A stretch of DNA of 29,879 bases from CAZHGD01 sp964531735 (GTDB lineage: Bacteria; Armatimonadota; UBA10988): positions 1-29,879 of the forward strand of contig CAZHGD010000088.1 in NCBI GenBank assembly GCA_964531735.1, written 5' to 3'. The position numbers and the translations under genes were made by a program. Shown piece after piece: positions 1-7,387 of this stretch. Below the pieces are notes generated by a model. The model searched no databases, was not told the origin of the DNA, and saw only the letters and a program-made list of their open reading frames with translations. The stretch's first letter is position 1. The number at the start of each line of letters is the position of its first letter.

Positions 1-426
1 ACTCCCCGGACCGCCTTGACTCTCAGATCCAGCCACACGATTCGACGCGCACCCAACTCGTATGGCCTCCACAGCCAGTGGTTCAGCGCCGGACCGGCCC
101 TGGGCGACGTGCCGAACCCGGCGGGCGCGGTGTACCTGGCCGAAGGTGGCGTGGTGCTGCAGAGCACCATGACCAACGGACCGAGCGACTGGACCTGGAA
201 CGGCGCCTGCCACTGGGAGGTCCAGTTCCCCTACCTCTACAACGCCGCGACGGTCAACGCCAACTACAGCAACACCAGCCAGACCTACTACCCGCGGCGG
301 CCGTGGCCGAACCACAACGAGGGCACCAACTGCGGCTTCGTCGATGGCCACGTGAAGTGGATCAAGACCGCCGCGCTGGTCGGCGCAGTGTATGGCGCCG
401 CCGACTGTGTCTACGACAACCAGTAG
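1..426 (+). CDS. Pseudopilin-like protein with H-X9-DG C-terminus (5' truncated)
   Basis: The reading frame is open from the first base to the TAG at 424-426, so the gene begins outside the window; about 141 C-terminal residues are present. Near the end lies a histidine followed by nine residues and Asp-Gly (HNEGTNCGFVDGHVKW), the H-X9-DG signature of DUF1559-type proteins, which usually carry a type IV prepilin-like N-terminus. That N-terminus is not visible here. The segment is rich in Tyr, Asn and Trp, as usual in this family. Such proteins are abundant in planctomycetes and Armatimonadota and are thought to be exported or surface pseudopilins; their individual roles are mostly unknown. 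A second, complete relative lies at 27447-28079. Confidence 0.8.
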   Translation, partial: TPRTALTLRSSHTIRRAPNSYGLHSQWFSAGPALGDVPNPAGAVYLAEGGVVLQSTMTNGPSDWTWNGACHWEVQFPYLYNAATVNANYSNTSQTYYPRRPWPNHNEGTNCGFVDGHVKWIKTAALVGAVYGAADCVYDNQ

Positions 427-476
427 CCGTTCGCGCCCGCGGCTAGCCGAGCCAGCCGTGTGAGTCGGTGGCCCAG

Positions 477-520
477 CGCGCGCAAGCCGGCCGGCCGAGC
501 CGGAGGTCTGCTTGCGCGCG
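477..520 (+). terminator. Hairpin between pseudopilin and ferritin-like genes
   Basis: Ten bases at 477-486 (CGCGCGCAAG) pair perfectly with 511-520, and the 24-base loop holds a smaller CCGGC/GCCGG hairpin. The structure sits 50 bases after the pseudopilin stop and 28 bases before the ferritin-like start. No T-run follows, so it may be a weak terminator or a structured leader of the ferritin-like mRNA. Confidence 0.35.
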
Positions 521-547
521 TTGTGCTGCGCGAAGGAGAGCAACGAC

Positions 548-859
548 ATGCCGGAGTTCGGATCGCCGTTCGCGGGACTGGCCAGCGACCGCAAGCTCAC
601 GCACGCGGAGTTGGTCCGCGCGGTGCGGTTCATGATCGCCGCCGAGTACGAGGCGATCCAGTTGTACATGCAACTCGCCGAATCGACCGACAACGAGCTG
701 GCCATCGACATCCTGAAGGACATCGCCGACGAGGAGCGCGTGCACGCCGGCGAGTTCCTGCGGCTGCTGCACGAACTGGCTCCCGACGAGCAGAAGTTCT
801 ACGCCGAAGGCGCCGCCGAAGTCGAGGAGGAGCTGGGCAGGGCGCAGGGCACCAACTGA
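548..859 (+). CDS. Small ferritin-like (rubrerythrin/EncFtn-type) protein
   Basis: A 103-residue helical protein. Start chosen at ATG 548 because AGGAG (534-538) lies nine bases upstream; an earlier in-frame start at 512 has no such site. Two helices carry the metal-binding pattern of ferritin-like folds: E33 and E35 in 'AAEYEAIQLYMQLAEST', then E62-E63-x-x-H66 in 'DIADEERVHAGEFLRLL'. The length and single EExxH half-site match the short encapsulated-ferritin class (EncFtn), which builds its diiron site between two subunits and oxidises Fe(II) for storage. No encapsulin shell gene is in the window, and the acidic C-terminus (EEELGRAQGTN) is not an obvious cargo-loading peptide. The shell may be encoded elsewhere, or the protein may act free in the cytoplasm. 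The next gene starts 46 bases downstream, so the two may be co-transcribed. Confidence 0.8.
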   Translation: MPEFGSPFAGLASDRKLTHAELVRAVRFMIAAEYEAIQLYMQLAESTDNELAIDILKDIADEERVHAGEFLRLLHELAPDEQKFYAEGAAEVEEELGRAQGTN

Positions 860-905
860 GCAGCGCCGCGGCCGGAGGACACCGCAGCCAAGGGAGACCT
901 CAGCC

Positions 906-3392
906 ATGGACGACCGGACTGCCGTCGCGGCGCTGCCGGCGAGCGCCATCACGCACGGCTGGATCCGGCCGGTGCACCATCCGGATTACGCGGTGGCGAT
1001 CAATGGCCAGAGCGTGGTGCGCTACTTGCGCTTCGGGCAGGAGGTGCACGTCGACCGGCTGGAGCTGAGGCCGGTGGTGGCCGGGCGGTGGGTGCCCAGC
1101 GTGCCGACCCACCCGGCCCACGTCACCGTGTCCACGCTCGATCCCGACGGCGGTTGCTGGCGGGTGATTCGGGACGTGGAGCTACCGGCTGATCCGCGGG
1201 TCTCAGGCGCCGGACTGCACCAGGGACTGACCATCGGGCAGATGGAGCGCCGGCTGGGCGAAGGGCTCGACGTCACGCACGTCATTGACGTGGGCGGCGT
1301 GGTCACCGACCTGCTGCGTGTCGAGTGCGACCGCGAGCACCCCGTGTGGCCGAACCACGGCGAGTGCAACGGCACACCGCACAGTGTGCCGTTCAGCACG
1401 CTCGACTCCCTCGTGGCCTACGGGCCGGCGCCGCCCGGCGCGTCACCACTGCCCGCCTACCTGCCGCCGCTGACGAAGGGGGCCGTTGAGCCGACGGCGC
1501 CCGCCGGCATGACCACCGAGATCACGCCCTGGCTGGTGCGCTTCGCGGGTGAGCGGTTCTCCATCGGGTTCTCGCTGGTCCGCCCGGAGCTCCTCCACCT
1601 GGGCTGGGACGGGGTCGGCGGCCCGCGTGCGACCGAGAACCGGCTGCGCGCCACGGGCGTGGCCCAGGCCGGCGGTCTCGGCTGGTTCACCGGGTTGAGC
1701 GGGCCGGTGCTCCGCACGGCGCGGGGCGACTATGGCGCCAACCTGTGGACCGGCCAAGTCGAGGTGGTGGCCAACCAGGTGCGCTATCGCGGTCTACACT
1801 GCGGGCAAGGCGTCACCATCGACGCCGTGTTCACCGTGAGCGCCGACGGCTTCGACCTGGAGCTGTGCCAGCAGGCCGTCGCCGACGTGCCGGTCCTGGA
1901 GGCGGAAGCCTGGCGGCTAGCCTGGGACTGCGGCGCGGCGATGACGGCCGCCGCCGCGGTGCCGACGCTGGCACCTGGCCGTAACGGCGAACTCGAGTTG
2001 CCGTGCTACTGGGCCGGTGACGGCAACGGCTGCCTGTGCTGCGAGAAGCTGAGCGGCGAGGCCCGGCTGCAGATGGAGAGCTACCGCTGCCTGAACGCGG
2101 TGGTGGGTGGCCTCGTCGCCGGTCGGCGGCCGGCCGTCGAGGCCGGCCTGTGCGTGCCGGCCGGCACCTGGCGGTCCAACTGGCGGTTCACCGTCACCGC
2201 GTTCGAGCCCGTGATGGCCACGGCGACGGCGTTGTCACCGGCCGTGCGGCGGCACTGGGGCTCGGTCTACTCGTGCTTCCGGCCGGAGTATGGCGGGTTC
2301 TCCAACAACGCGGTGTCGGTCAACTGTCATGTCAACCAGCACTGCCCGAACGAGACCGTGGCCTTCACCCAGGCGCCGGAGCGCGGACCCGACCCGCTGG
2401 CCCTCTACCGGTTCACCTTGGAGCGGGCGGTGCTGGGCGGCGGGGGCTACGGCTTCTGGCGCAATCTGTACCTGGACTCCGACCCCATCCTGCTGGCCGG
2501 CGTCGGCCGGTGCCACCAGGTGCGGCCCGACCTGGTCTGGCTCCGGCGCCTGGCGCCCGGCCTGCGGCAGGCCGCCGAGCGTCTGCTCGCCACGCTCGGT
2601 CCCGAGGGGCTGGTGGTCTGCCGCGACCTGTCGGGCAACAGCGGCTCCTACCGCTGGAGTTCCAACGCCATGGACGTGGTCGGCTTCGGCCACCTCGACG
2701 GCTATGTGAACGCCTGGACCTATCGCGCCCTGCGCAACGCCGCGCCGCTGCTGCGCGAGCTGGGGCAGCACGCCCTGGCCGCGCGTTGCGGCGAGGCCGC
2801 CGAAGCGTTGCAGCAGGCCTACTCCGCCAGCCTGCTCAACCCGGCCACCGGCTGGGTGGCCGGCTGGCGCAGCCGCGACGGGCAACTGCACGACGCGGCC
2901 TACCTGTGGGTGAACGCGGTGGCCTGCGCCTTCGGCCTGCTGCCGGCGGAGCAGGCAACCGAGGCGCTGCGCCGCCTGGAGCAGTTGCGCCACGAGGTGG
3001 GCGCCGGCCACGCGCAGTTCGGCGTGCCGTTCAACCTGCGTCCCATCCCGCCCGAGGACCACATGCTCCCGCGCATCCGCGGACGCTTCACCCCCACCTT
3101 CGAGAACTACACCGACGGCGCCATGGCCCCCTGCTTTGCCATGTACTACGTCCGCGCCTTGGACACCTACGGGCTGCGCGAGGCGGCCTCGGCGATCGTG
3201 GCCGACCTCGAAGAGGGCTATCTTCGCGGCCACTTCAACGGCGGCGTCGGTAGCGGCGTGGAGTTCTACCGGTGGGACGGCGTGCCCACAGGCTACGAGG
3301 GCAGCTTCGTGGCCAACTGGGTGCCGCTCTACGCGATCGCCGTCCATCGCGGCCTGTTCCAGCCGACCTCGCCCGAATGGTGGCCGGTCTGA
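906..3392 (+). CDS. Putative (alpha/alpha)6-barrel glycoside hydrolase
   Basis: An 828-residue protein without signal peptide or membrane segment, so probably cytoplasmic. ATG 906 follows GGGAG (892-896) by nine bases. The N-terminal half (about 1-450) looks beta-rich. The C-terminal half (about 490-820) is helical with the aromatic and acidic motifs typical of six-hairpin glycosidases: 'YRWSSNAMDVVGFGHLDGYV' (about 580-600), 'PTFENYTDGAMAPCFAMYY' (about 729-748) and 'VEFYRWDGVPTGYEGSFVANW' (about 785-805). This layout resembles GH63/GH78/GH95-like enzymes, but I cannot assign a family or name the catalytic acids. A Cys cluster (NGCLCCEK) lies near residue 375. Fucose isomerase is encoded 1.2 kb downstream, so deoxy-sugar or plant/algal glycan breakdown is a reasonable guess. 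The fold is fairly likely; the substrate is unknown. Confidence 0.7.
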   Translation: MDDRTAVAALPASAITHGWIRPVHHPDYAVAINGQSVVRYLRFGQEVHVDRLELRPVVAGRWVPSVPTHPAHVTVSTLDPDGGCWRVIRDVELPADPRVSGAGLHQGLTIGQMERRLGEGLDVTHVIDVGGVVTDLLRVECDREHPVWPNHGECNGTPHSVPFSTLDSLVAYGPAPPGASPLPAYLPPLTKGAVEPTAPAGMTTEITPWLVRFAGERFSIGFSLVRPELLHLGWDGVGGPRATENRLRATGVAQAGGLGWFTGLSGPVLRTARGDYGANLWTGQVEVVANQVRYRGLHCGQGVTIDAVFTVSADGFDLELCQQAVADVPVLEAEAWRLAWDCGAAMTAAAAVPTLAPGRNGELELPCYWAGDGNGCLCCEKLSGEARLQMESYRCLNAVVGGLVAGRRPAVEAGLCVPAGTWRSNWRFTVTAFEPVMATATALSPAVRRHWGSVYSCFRPEYGGFSNNAVSVNCHVNQHCPNETVAFTQAPERGPDPLALYRFTLERAVLGGGGYGFWRNLYLDSDPILLAGVGRCHQVRPDLVWLRRLAPGLRQAAERLLATLGPEGLVVCRDLSGNSGSYRWSSNAMDVVGFGHLDGYVNAWTYRALRNAAPLLRELGQHALAARCGEAAEALQQAYSASLLNPATGWVAGWRSRDGQLHDAAYLWVNAVACAFGLLPAEQATEALRRLEQLRHEVGAGHAQFGVPFNLRPIPPEDHMLPRIRGRFTPTFENYTDGAMAPCFAMYYVRALDTYGLREAASAIVADLEEGYLRGHFNGGVGSGVEFYRWDGVPTGYEGSFVANWVPLYAIAVHRGLFQPTSPEWWPV

Positions 3393-3398
3393 GCGAGC

Positions 3399-4016
3399 TC
3401 AGGCCGCGGGCAGCCGGCCCAACTCCCGCAGGAGCTTGCGCTTGCGACGGTTCTCAGGATGAGCCGCGAGCAACCGCTCCAGCTCGTCGGGATAGTCGGC
3501 GGCGATGAGGTGCGCCGTGTCGGCCATCAGCCGCTCGATGCGCCAGCCGTGACCGCCCAGCAGCGCTTCGAGCAGCGGCGGCACGGCCCGTGCTTTCAGT
3601 TCGGCGACCTCGGCCACGGCCGCGGCCACCCACACCAACGCGTCGGCACGGCGCAGGTTGTGCGGCTCGGTGGCCGCCACCTGCAGCAGCCAGGTCAGCC
3701 GCGCGTCGGCCAGTTCGGGCGCCAGCCGGGCCAGCGGCCGCAGCGGCCAGGAGGCCACGCTGACGATGCGGTTCACGTCGTGATGCCGCCCCGCCGCGTC
3801 GAACGCTTCGTCGAGCACCGCCAGCGCTGCGACGCGGTCGGGTTGCCACTCGGCCACATAGGCCAGCGACTGGCAGCGGTACCACGGGCTGTCGATGGAC
3901 CGCGCCACGGCCAGCGCCTGGTCGTAGTCGGCGGCGGCGAGCCAACCCGCCAGCGTACTCCGCTCGACATCCTGGTACGGAACCTCGACGCCAGCCGGCA
4001 GCCCCGCCTCGGGCAT
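3399..4016 (-). CDS. Hypothetical helical repeat-like protein
   Basis: A 205-residue protein that I do not recognise. ATG at 4016 is preceded by AGAGGGG, a plausible ribosome site, about seven bases upstream. The sequence is Ala/Leu/Arg-rich and almost wholly helical, with recurring units such as 'YDQALAVARSIDSPWYRC' and 'DRVAALAVLDEAFDAAG' that look like degenerate TPR/HEAT-type helical pairs. There is no signal peptide and no membrane segment. It converges with the glycosidase gene: the two stop codons are six bases apart and both fall in a short palindrome (3389-3402). It stands alone on its strand. Confidence 0.6.
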   Translation of the reverse strand: MPEAGLPAGVEVPYQDVERSTLAGWLAAADYDQALAVARSIDSPWYRCQSLAYVAEWQPDRVAALAVLDEAFDAAGRHHDVNRIVSVASWPLRPLARLAPELADARLTWLLQVAATEPHNLRRADALVWVAAAVAEVAELKARAVPPLLEALLGGHGWRIERLMADTAHLIAADYPDELERLLAAHPENRRKRKLLRELGRLPAA

Positions 4017-4071
4017 GGCGCAACCCCTCTGCTGCAGCGTAGCCGGCGGCGGCCGCGCGCGTCAAGCCGGC

Positions 4072-4460
4072 GCGCGCGGCGGGTGTGCTGCCAGGCGAGT
4101 GGGCCGTGCGGTTCGCCGCTCACCACCTCCTGGCCGACCCTCTCTTCGCCCGCGGGCCCCAGCCGGATGCGGCTCTCGGCGGCGCCAGCCGATGAGGGCG
4201 CCAGGGCGGCCAAGCAGCGCCCGCGAGCGGGAGGGCGAAGCTCTTGCTGAGCCGGCCGTGCGGCGGTTGGCCACCAGAGCGGGACCTGGCCTCGTGCGGT
4301 CGTTGCCGCTCGCCGGCGGGCGTACGGCCGGCTCAGCAGGAGCTTCGCCCTCCCGCTCGTCGTCGGCGCTGATCGGCGACTATGCGCCGCAGCGAGGGAG
4401 TCGCGGCCGCGGTGGTGCGCCCAGCAGCGCCCACCAATCCGGAAGCACACCCCGCGCGGC
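4072..4460. repeat. Large inverted repeat with 36-bp near-perfect core arms
   Basis: Bases 4224-4259 are the reverse complement of 4324-4359 with one mismatch (T at 4244) over 36 bases; 64 bases separate the arms. Weaker complementarity extends outward. GGGTGTGCTGCC (4081-4092) matches the complement of 4441-4452 with one difference, and GCCGATGAGGGCGCC near 4189-4203 matches the complement of the 4362-4375 region in part. The structure fills most of the 564-base gene-free region 4017-4580 between two divergent genes. No transposase is present. It may be a non-autonomous mobile element, or two copies of a dispersed repeat in opposite orientation. Confidence 0.75.
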
Positions 4461-4493
4461 CGCCGAGCGAGAGAAGGGATCGGCGCACGGGTG

Positions 4494-4499
4494 CATAAT
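4494..4499 (+). promoter_or_regulatory. Possible -10 box of fucose isomerase
   Basis: CATAAT matches the TATAAT consensus at five of six bases and lies about 80 bases before the chosen start of fucI, just outside the inverted repeat. I see no good -35 hexamer 16-18 bases upstream, so support is weak. Confidence 0.25.
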
Positions 4500-4580
4500 G
4501 GCATAGCGCCGGCGCAACCACCTCGCGACGCGGCGACGACCCGCCTTCTCAGTGATCGGAGGGGGCAAGGAGCGATATCA

Positions 4581-6293
4581 GTGAGTGCCAAGAGACTGTC
4601 CGACACCCAAGCCCATGTGGCCAAGGCGCCGACCATCGGCGTGTTCGCCACTGGCGACCCGCGCATCGACGCCGAATCGCGCCAGCGCTGCCAGAACATC
4701 TGTGAGATGGCGGCCAACCTCATCGCCGACCGCGTGAAGCTGCCCGACGGCTCGCCGATCAAGGTCGTCTGGAGCCCGATCCTCATCGACGGCGAGAAGC
4801 AGGCGGACCAGGTGGCCCGGCAGTTCGAGGCCGAAGGCGTGAACATCCTCGTCGGCGTGCCCGACACCTGGTCGTTCCCGCAGCTCACGCTGATCTCGCT
4901 GCTGGCGCACTTCCCCAAGGACACGCCGCTCAACCTGACCTGCGGCAACAGCGGCCCGAAGCCCGGCGTCGTCTACGTCCACGCGGCCAACGGCGCTCTG
5001 GCGCAGATGGGTCGCCTGGCGCACATCAACGTGGGCACCTGGCCGGACACCGGCAGCCACCCGCAGATGACCGACGCCACCGCCGACGCGCTGATCGACT
5101 GGTGCTACGCCGCGCTGACCAAGGTCGGCCTGAAGGGCCGTCGCGTGGTGGTCTTCGGCCATGACAGCATGGGCATGGAGACCGCGCTGGCGCACGTCAT
5201 CCCGACGCGCAACCTGCTCGGCCTCGAGATCACCCGGCTCGACATGAAGCTGCTGGTGGACATGCTGGCCAAGAAAGCCTACTGCCCCGACGAGCTGAAG
5301 GCCCTGCGCGCCTGGATCGAGCAGGTCTCCGGCGGCGTGACGCTGCGCGACGACGCCGACAGCGAGCGGTTCAACACGTCGCTGGCGATGTACCTGATCA
5401 CCCGTGACCTGCTGAAGGACCTCGACGCGGTCGGCGGCGGGTTCATGAGCCAGCTCGAATGGGGCAGCGATCCACGCGGCGTGCCGCTGCCGGTGGCCGA
5501 CGCGATGGAGTCGCTGTTCAACAGCACCTTCGACCACAACGGCCCGAAGGCGGCCCTGCCCTATGGCACCGAGGCCGACGTGCAGGGCCTGCTGACCATG
5601 CTCTACTGCACCTGGCTGTCCGGCGGCAACCCGCCGCTGTTCATGGACTTCCGCAAGGTCTGGGAGCCGTGGGAGATCAACCAGAAGGCCGCCGCGCTGG
5701 GTCTGGGCGACGTGGAGCCCGACGCGCTGTGGCGGCAGAAGGGCCTGGTCGACGGCGACAACAGCGGCAGCGCCTCGTTCAACTGGGCCGGCCGGCCCGG
5801 CGCGAGCGCCGAGGAGTGCATGAAGGGCGTGACCTTCCCGCTGGCCGATCCGGGCTACTTCCCCGGCGGCGGCAACTCGGCCACGTTCTTCTCGCCGGGC
5901 GGTATTGAGGGCATCGCCAGCCGCCTGGCCTACAGCGCCGAGCAGAACGTGTTCGCGCTGCTCTGGGACGAGGCCAGCACGGTGGACCTGCCGGCGAAGC
6001 TGGCGGCGGCCGTGGCCGAGACCTCGACGCCGGACTGGCCGCACACCTGGGTGGTGCCGAAGTACGCCAGCATGGGCGAGTACAAGCAGTTCGCGCCGGC
6101 CAACCACTTCCACATGACCTGGAACCTGAAGCCGGCCGTGCTGGAGTACTGGATGGATATGGCCAACGTGCTCAGCCTGACGCCATGGCAGGCGCGCCCG
6201 AGCTACATCGAGGGGGTCGACCGGCCCACGCCGCTGCTGCACCTGCTGAACGGCGGGGAGGTGGCGTGCAAGGTGAAGGCGGCGGGACGGTAA
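4581..6293 (+). CDS. fucI: L-fucose isomerase
   Basis: A 570-residue protein, close to the roughly 590 of E. coli FucI. It interconverts L-fucose and L-fuculose (often also D-arabinose and D-ribulose) with a divalent metal in the cytoplasm. GTG at 4581 is the start because AAGGAG (4567-4572) lies eight bases upstream; a frame opening at 4491 lacks a ribosome site. Family landmarks are in the expected order: E331 in 'GTEADVQG', D356 in 'FMDFRKVWEP' about 25 residues later, and H509 in 'APANHFHMTW'. These correspond to the E. coli metal ligands E337, D361 and H528. 'SSFDWNGP' of E. coli appears here as 'STFDHNGP'. No fuculokinase or aldolase is adjacent, so the pathway partners must lie elsewhere. 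A strong hairpin terminator follows the stop. Confidence 0.9.
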   Translation: MSAKRLSDTQAHVAKAPTIGVFATGDPRIDAESRQRCQNICEMAANLIADRVKLPDGSPIKVVWSPILIDGEKQADQVARQFEAEGVNILVGVPDTWSFPQLTLISLLAHFPKDTPLNLTCGNSGPKPGVVYVHAANGALAQMGRLAHINVGTWPDTGSHPQMTDATADALIDWCYAALTKVGLKGRRVVVFGHDSMGMETALAHVIPTRNLLGLEITRLDMKLLVDMLAKKAYCPDELKALRAWIEQVSGGVTLRDDADSERFNTSLAMYLITRDLLKDLDAVGGGFMSQLEWGSDPRGVPLPVADAMESLFNSTFDHNGPKAALPYGTEADVQGLLTMLYCTWLSGGNPPLFMDFRKVWEPWEINQKAAALGLGDVEPDALWRQKGLVDGDNSGSASFNWAGRPGASAEECMKGVTFPLADPGYFPGGGNSATFFSPGGIEGIASRLAYSAEQNVFALLWDEASTVDLPAKLAAAVAETSTPDWPHTWVVPKYASMGEYKQFAPANHFHMTWNLKPAVLEYWMDMANVLSLTPWQARPSYIEGVDRPTPLLHLLNGGEVACKVKAAGR

Positions 6294-6312
6294 CAGACGT
6301 CTGTGCGCCACG

Positions 6313-6348
6313 ACAGCCCCCGCGACCCAAGCTGGTCGCGGGGGCTGT
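6313..6348 (+). terminator. Hairpin terminator after fucI
   Basis: A perfect 15-bp stem (ACAGCCCCCGCGACC at 6313-6327 with 6334-6348) and a six-base loop begin 20 bases after the fucI stop. The following GCCGTTTGGG has only a short T-run, but the stem is very stable. Confidence 0.75.
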
Positions 6349-6390
6349 GCCGTTTGGGCTACACTGGCAGTGTCGGGCAGGAGCGCCGCA

Positions 6391-7218
6391 GTGGTCGATC
6401 GCGCAGCACGGGACCGGGCGGCTGCCTGCATCGAAGGCTTCCTGGCCGAGCAACTCACGGCGTTTGAGCTCGACGCAGCGCTGACCGAAGGCGCTCACAC
6501 CGACGACCGGACCTTGCAGTCCGTCGGGCAGGAGGTGTGGGGGTTCTACGACGACTGCACGGACCACCTGGTCGCCTGCGATAGGCCGCGGTGGGACTAC
6601 CTGCACCGGCTGCTGCTGCTCCTCCGCTCCGACGCCGAGTGCGTGGTCGACCCGGTTCGCTGGCGGTGGGGCTGGCCGCAGGGAGCGTCGGTCGCCGCGC
6701 TGGCCGTGTTCGTGGTCGTGGCTTGCCAGAATGGATGGGACGACACGCTGGTCCTGGTCACTTGGCCGTTCGGCCTGGCCTCGGTCGCGATCTACTGGCT
6801 GGGCCGTCTGGCCCCCGCCGCGCAGCGCTCGGCGACACTGCCGTTCGCGACGCTGACGGAGCTGCGCGGCGTCTGGCGACGCGTGCCCGGGTTCCGCAAG
6901 CATCGTCTGCCGGACCGCGTGGCGAACCGTCGCATCCGGCCGGTGGCGGATCCGCTCATGGCCGTCGCGAAGTACGTGCCCTGGCTGCTGTTCGGCCCGG
7001 TGGTGCTGTGCTTCCAGGCACTGCCGTGGCGCGAGTGGCCGGTACGGGTCGAGGTCGCCTCGACCTCGGCCGACAGCTTAGTAGCCGCTCGGAGATCCTG
7101 TCCGGTAGGGACGGGGCCTGGTGCCCGCCCTGTCACTGCCCGGTTGGCGCTTGGTGGCCCGCAGCCGGGCGACCCAAGGGTCGCCCCTACGGGACAACAT
7201 CACCGGCAGGCTGCCTAG
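6391..7218 (+). CDS. Small membrane protein; C-terminus read into a repeat element
   Basis: A 275-residue protein. GTG 6391 has AGGAG (6379-6383) seven bases upstream, better than the GTG at 6370. The N-terminal cytoplasmic part (about 1-90) has a pattern with 'FLAEQLTAFELDAAL', 'VGQEVWGFYDDCTDHLV' and 'LHRLLLLLRSDAE'. I have the impression of a recurring small helical domain, but cannot name it. Three hydrophobic segments follow at about 95-111, 120-139 and 190-213. From about residue 237 the codons lie in a 97-bp repeat element (7099-7195), and the stop at 7216-7218 lies just beyond it. The last 39 residues, Pro/Gly/Arg-rich, are therefore probably not original, and the gene may have lost its native end. 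Function unknown. Confidence 0.6.
   Translation: MVDRAARDRAAACIEGFLAEQLTAFELDAALTEGAHTDDRTLQSVGQEVWGFYDDCTDHLVACDRPRWDYLHRLLLLLRSDAECVVDPVRWRWGWPQGASVAALAVFVVVACQNGWDDTLVLVTWPFGLASVAIYWLGRLAPAAQRSATLPFATLTELRGVWRRVPGFRKHRLPDRVANRRIRPVADPLMAVAKYVPWLLFGPVVLCFQALPWREWPVRVEVASTSADSLVAARRSCPVGTGPGARPVTARLALGGPQPGDPRVAPTGQHHRQAA
7099..7195. repeat. 97-bp element with 15-bp terminal inverted repeats
   Basis: The left end TGTCCGGTAGGGACG (7099-7113) and the complement of the right end, TGTCCCGTAGGGGCG (7181-7195), match at 13 of 15 bases. Inside lies a perfect nine-bp hairpin GGGCGACCC-AA-GGGTCGCCC (7167-7186). The size, the ends and the absence of coding capacity fit a MITE or REP-like dispersed element. 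From memory, similar GC-rich 'GTAGGGGCGACCC' repeats occur in many copies in planctomycete-like and Armatimonadota genomes. Confidence 0.7.
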
Positions 7219-7327
7219 CCGTCGCGCCGCCTGCCCCACCCCACGAACCAGGCGGTCATCACTCCCGATCGCCGCTAGCACGCGGCAGACCTGCCCCAGC
7301 CGCGCGGCTCAGCCGGCGCTCCCAACG

Positions 7328-7367
7328 CACACGGCGCCCACCGCCGGCTGGCGGTGGGCGCCGTGTG
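7328..7367. terminator. Bidirectional terminator hairpin between convergent genes
   Basis: Bases 7328-7345 (CACACGGCGCCCACCGCC) pair perfectly with 7350-7367 over 18 bp, with the four-base loop GGCT. The hairpin begins 20 bases beyond the stop of the minus-strand S55 peptidase gene and also lies downstream of the plus-strand membrane-protein gene, so it can end both transcripts. It probably marks the 3' end of the uvrA-led operon. Confidence 0.8.
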
Positions 7368-7387
7368 TTCAGAGCCGGACCAGGTCG

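Noticed and set aside
4491..4580. A longer fucI N-terminus starting at 4491
   Set aside because: The extra 30 residues have no family similarity or ribosome site, while GTG 4581 has AAGGAG at ideal spacing.
4578..6458. A 626-codon minus-strand frame opposite fucI
   Set aside because: It has no recognisable domain and lies opposite a complete L-fucose isomerase with all metal ligands.
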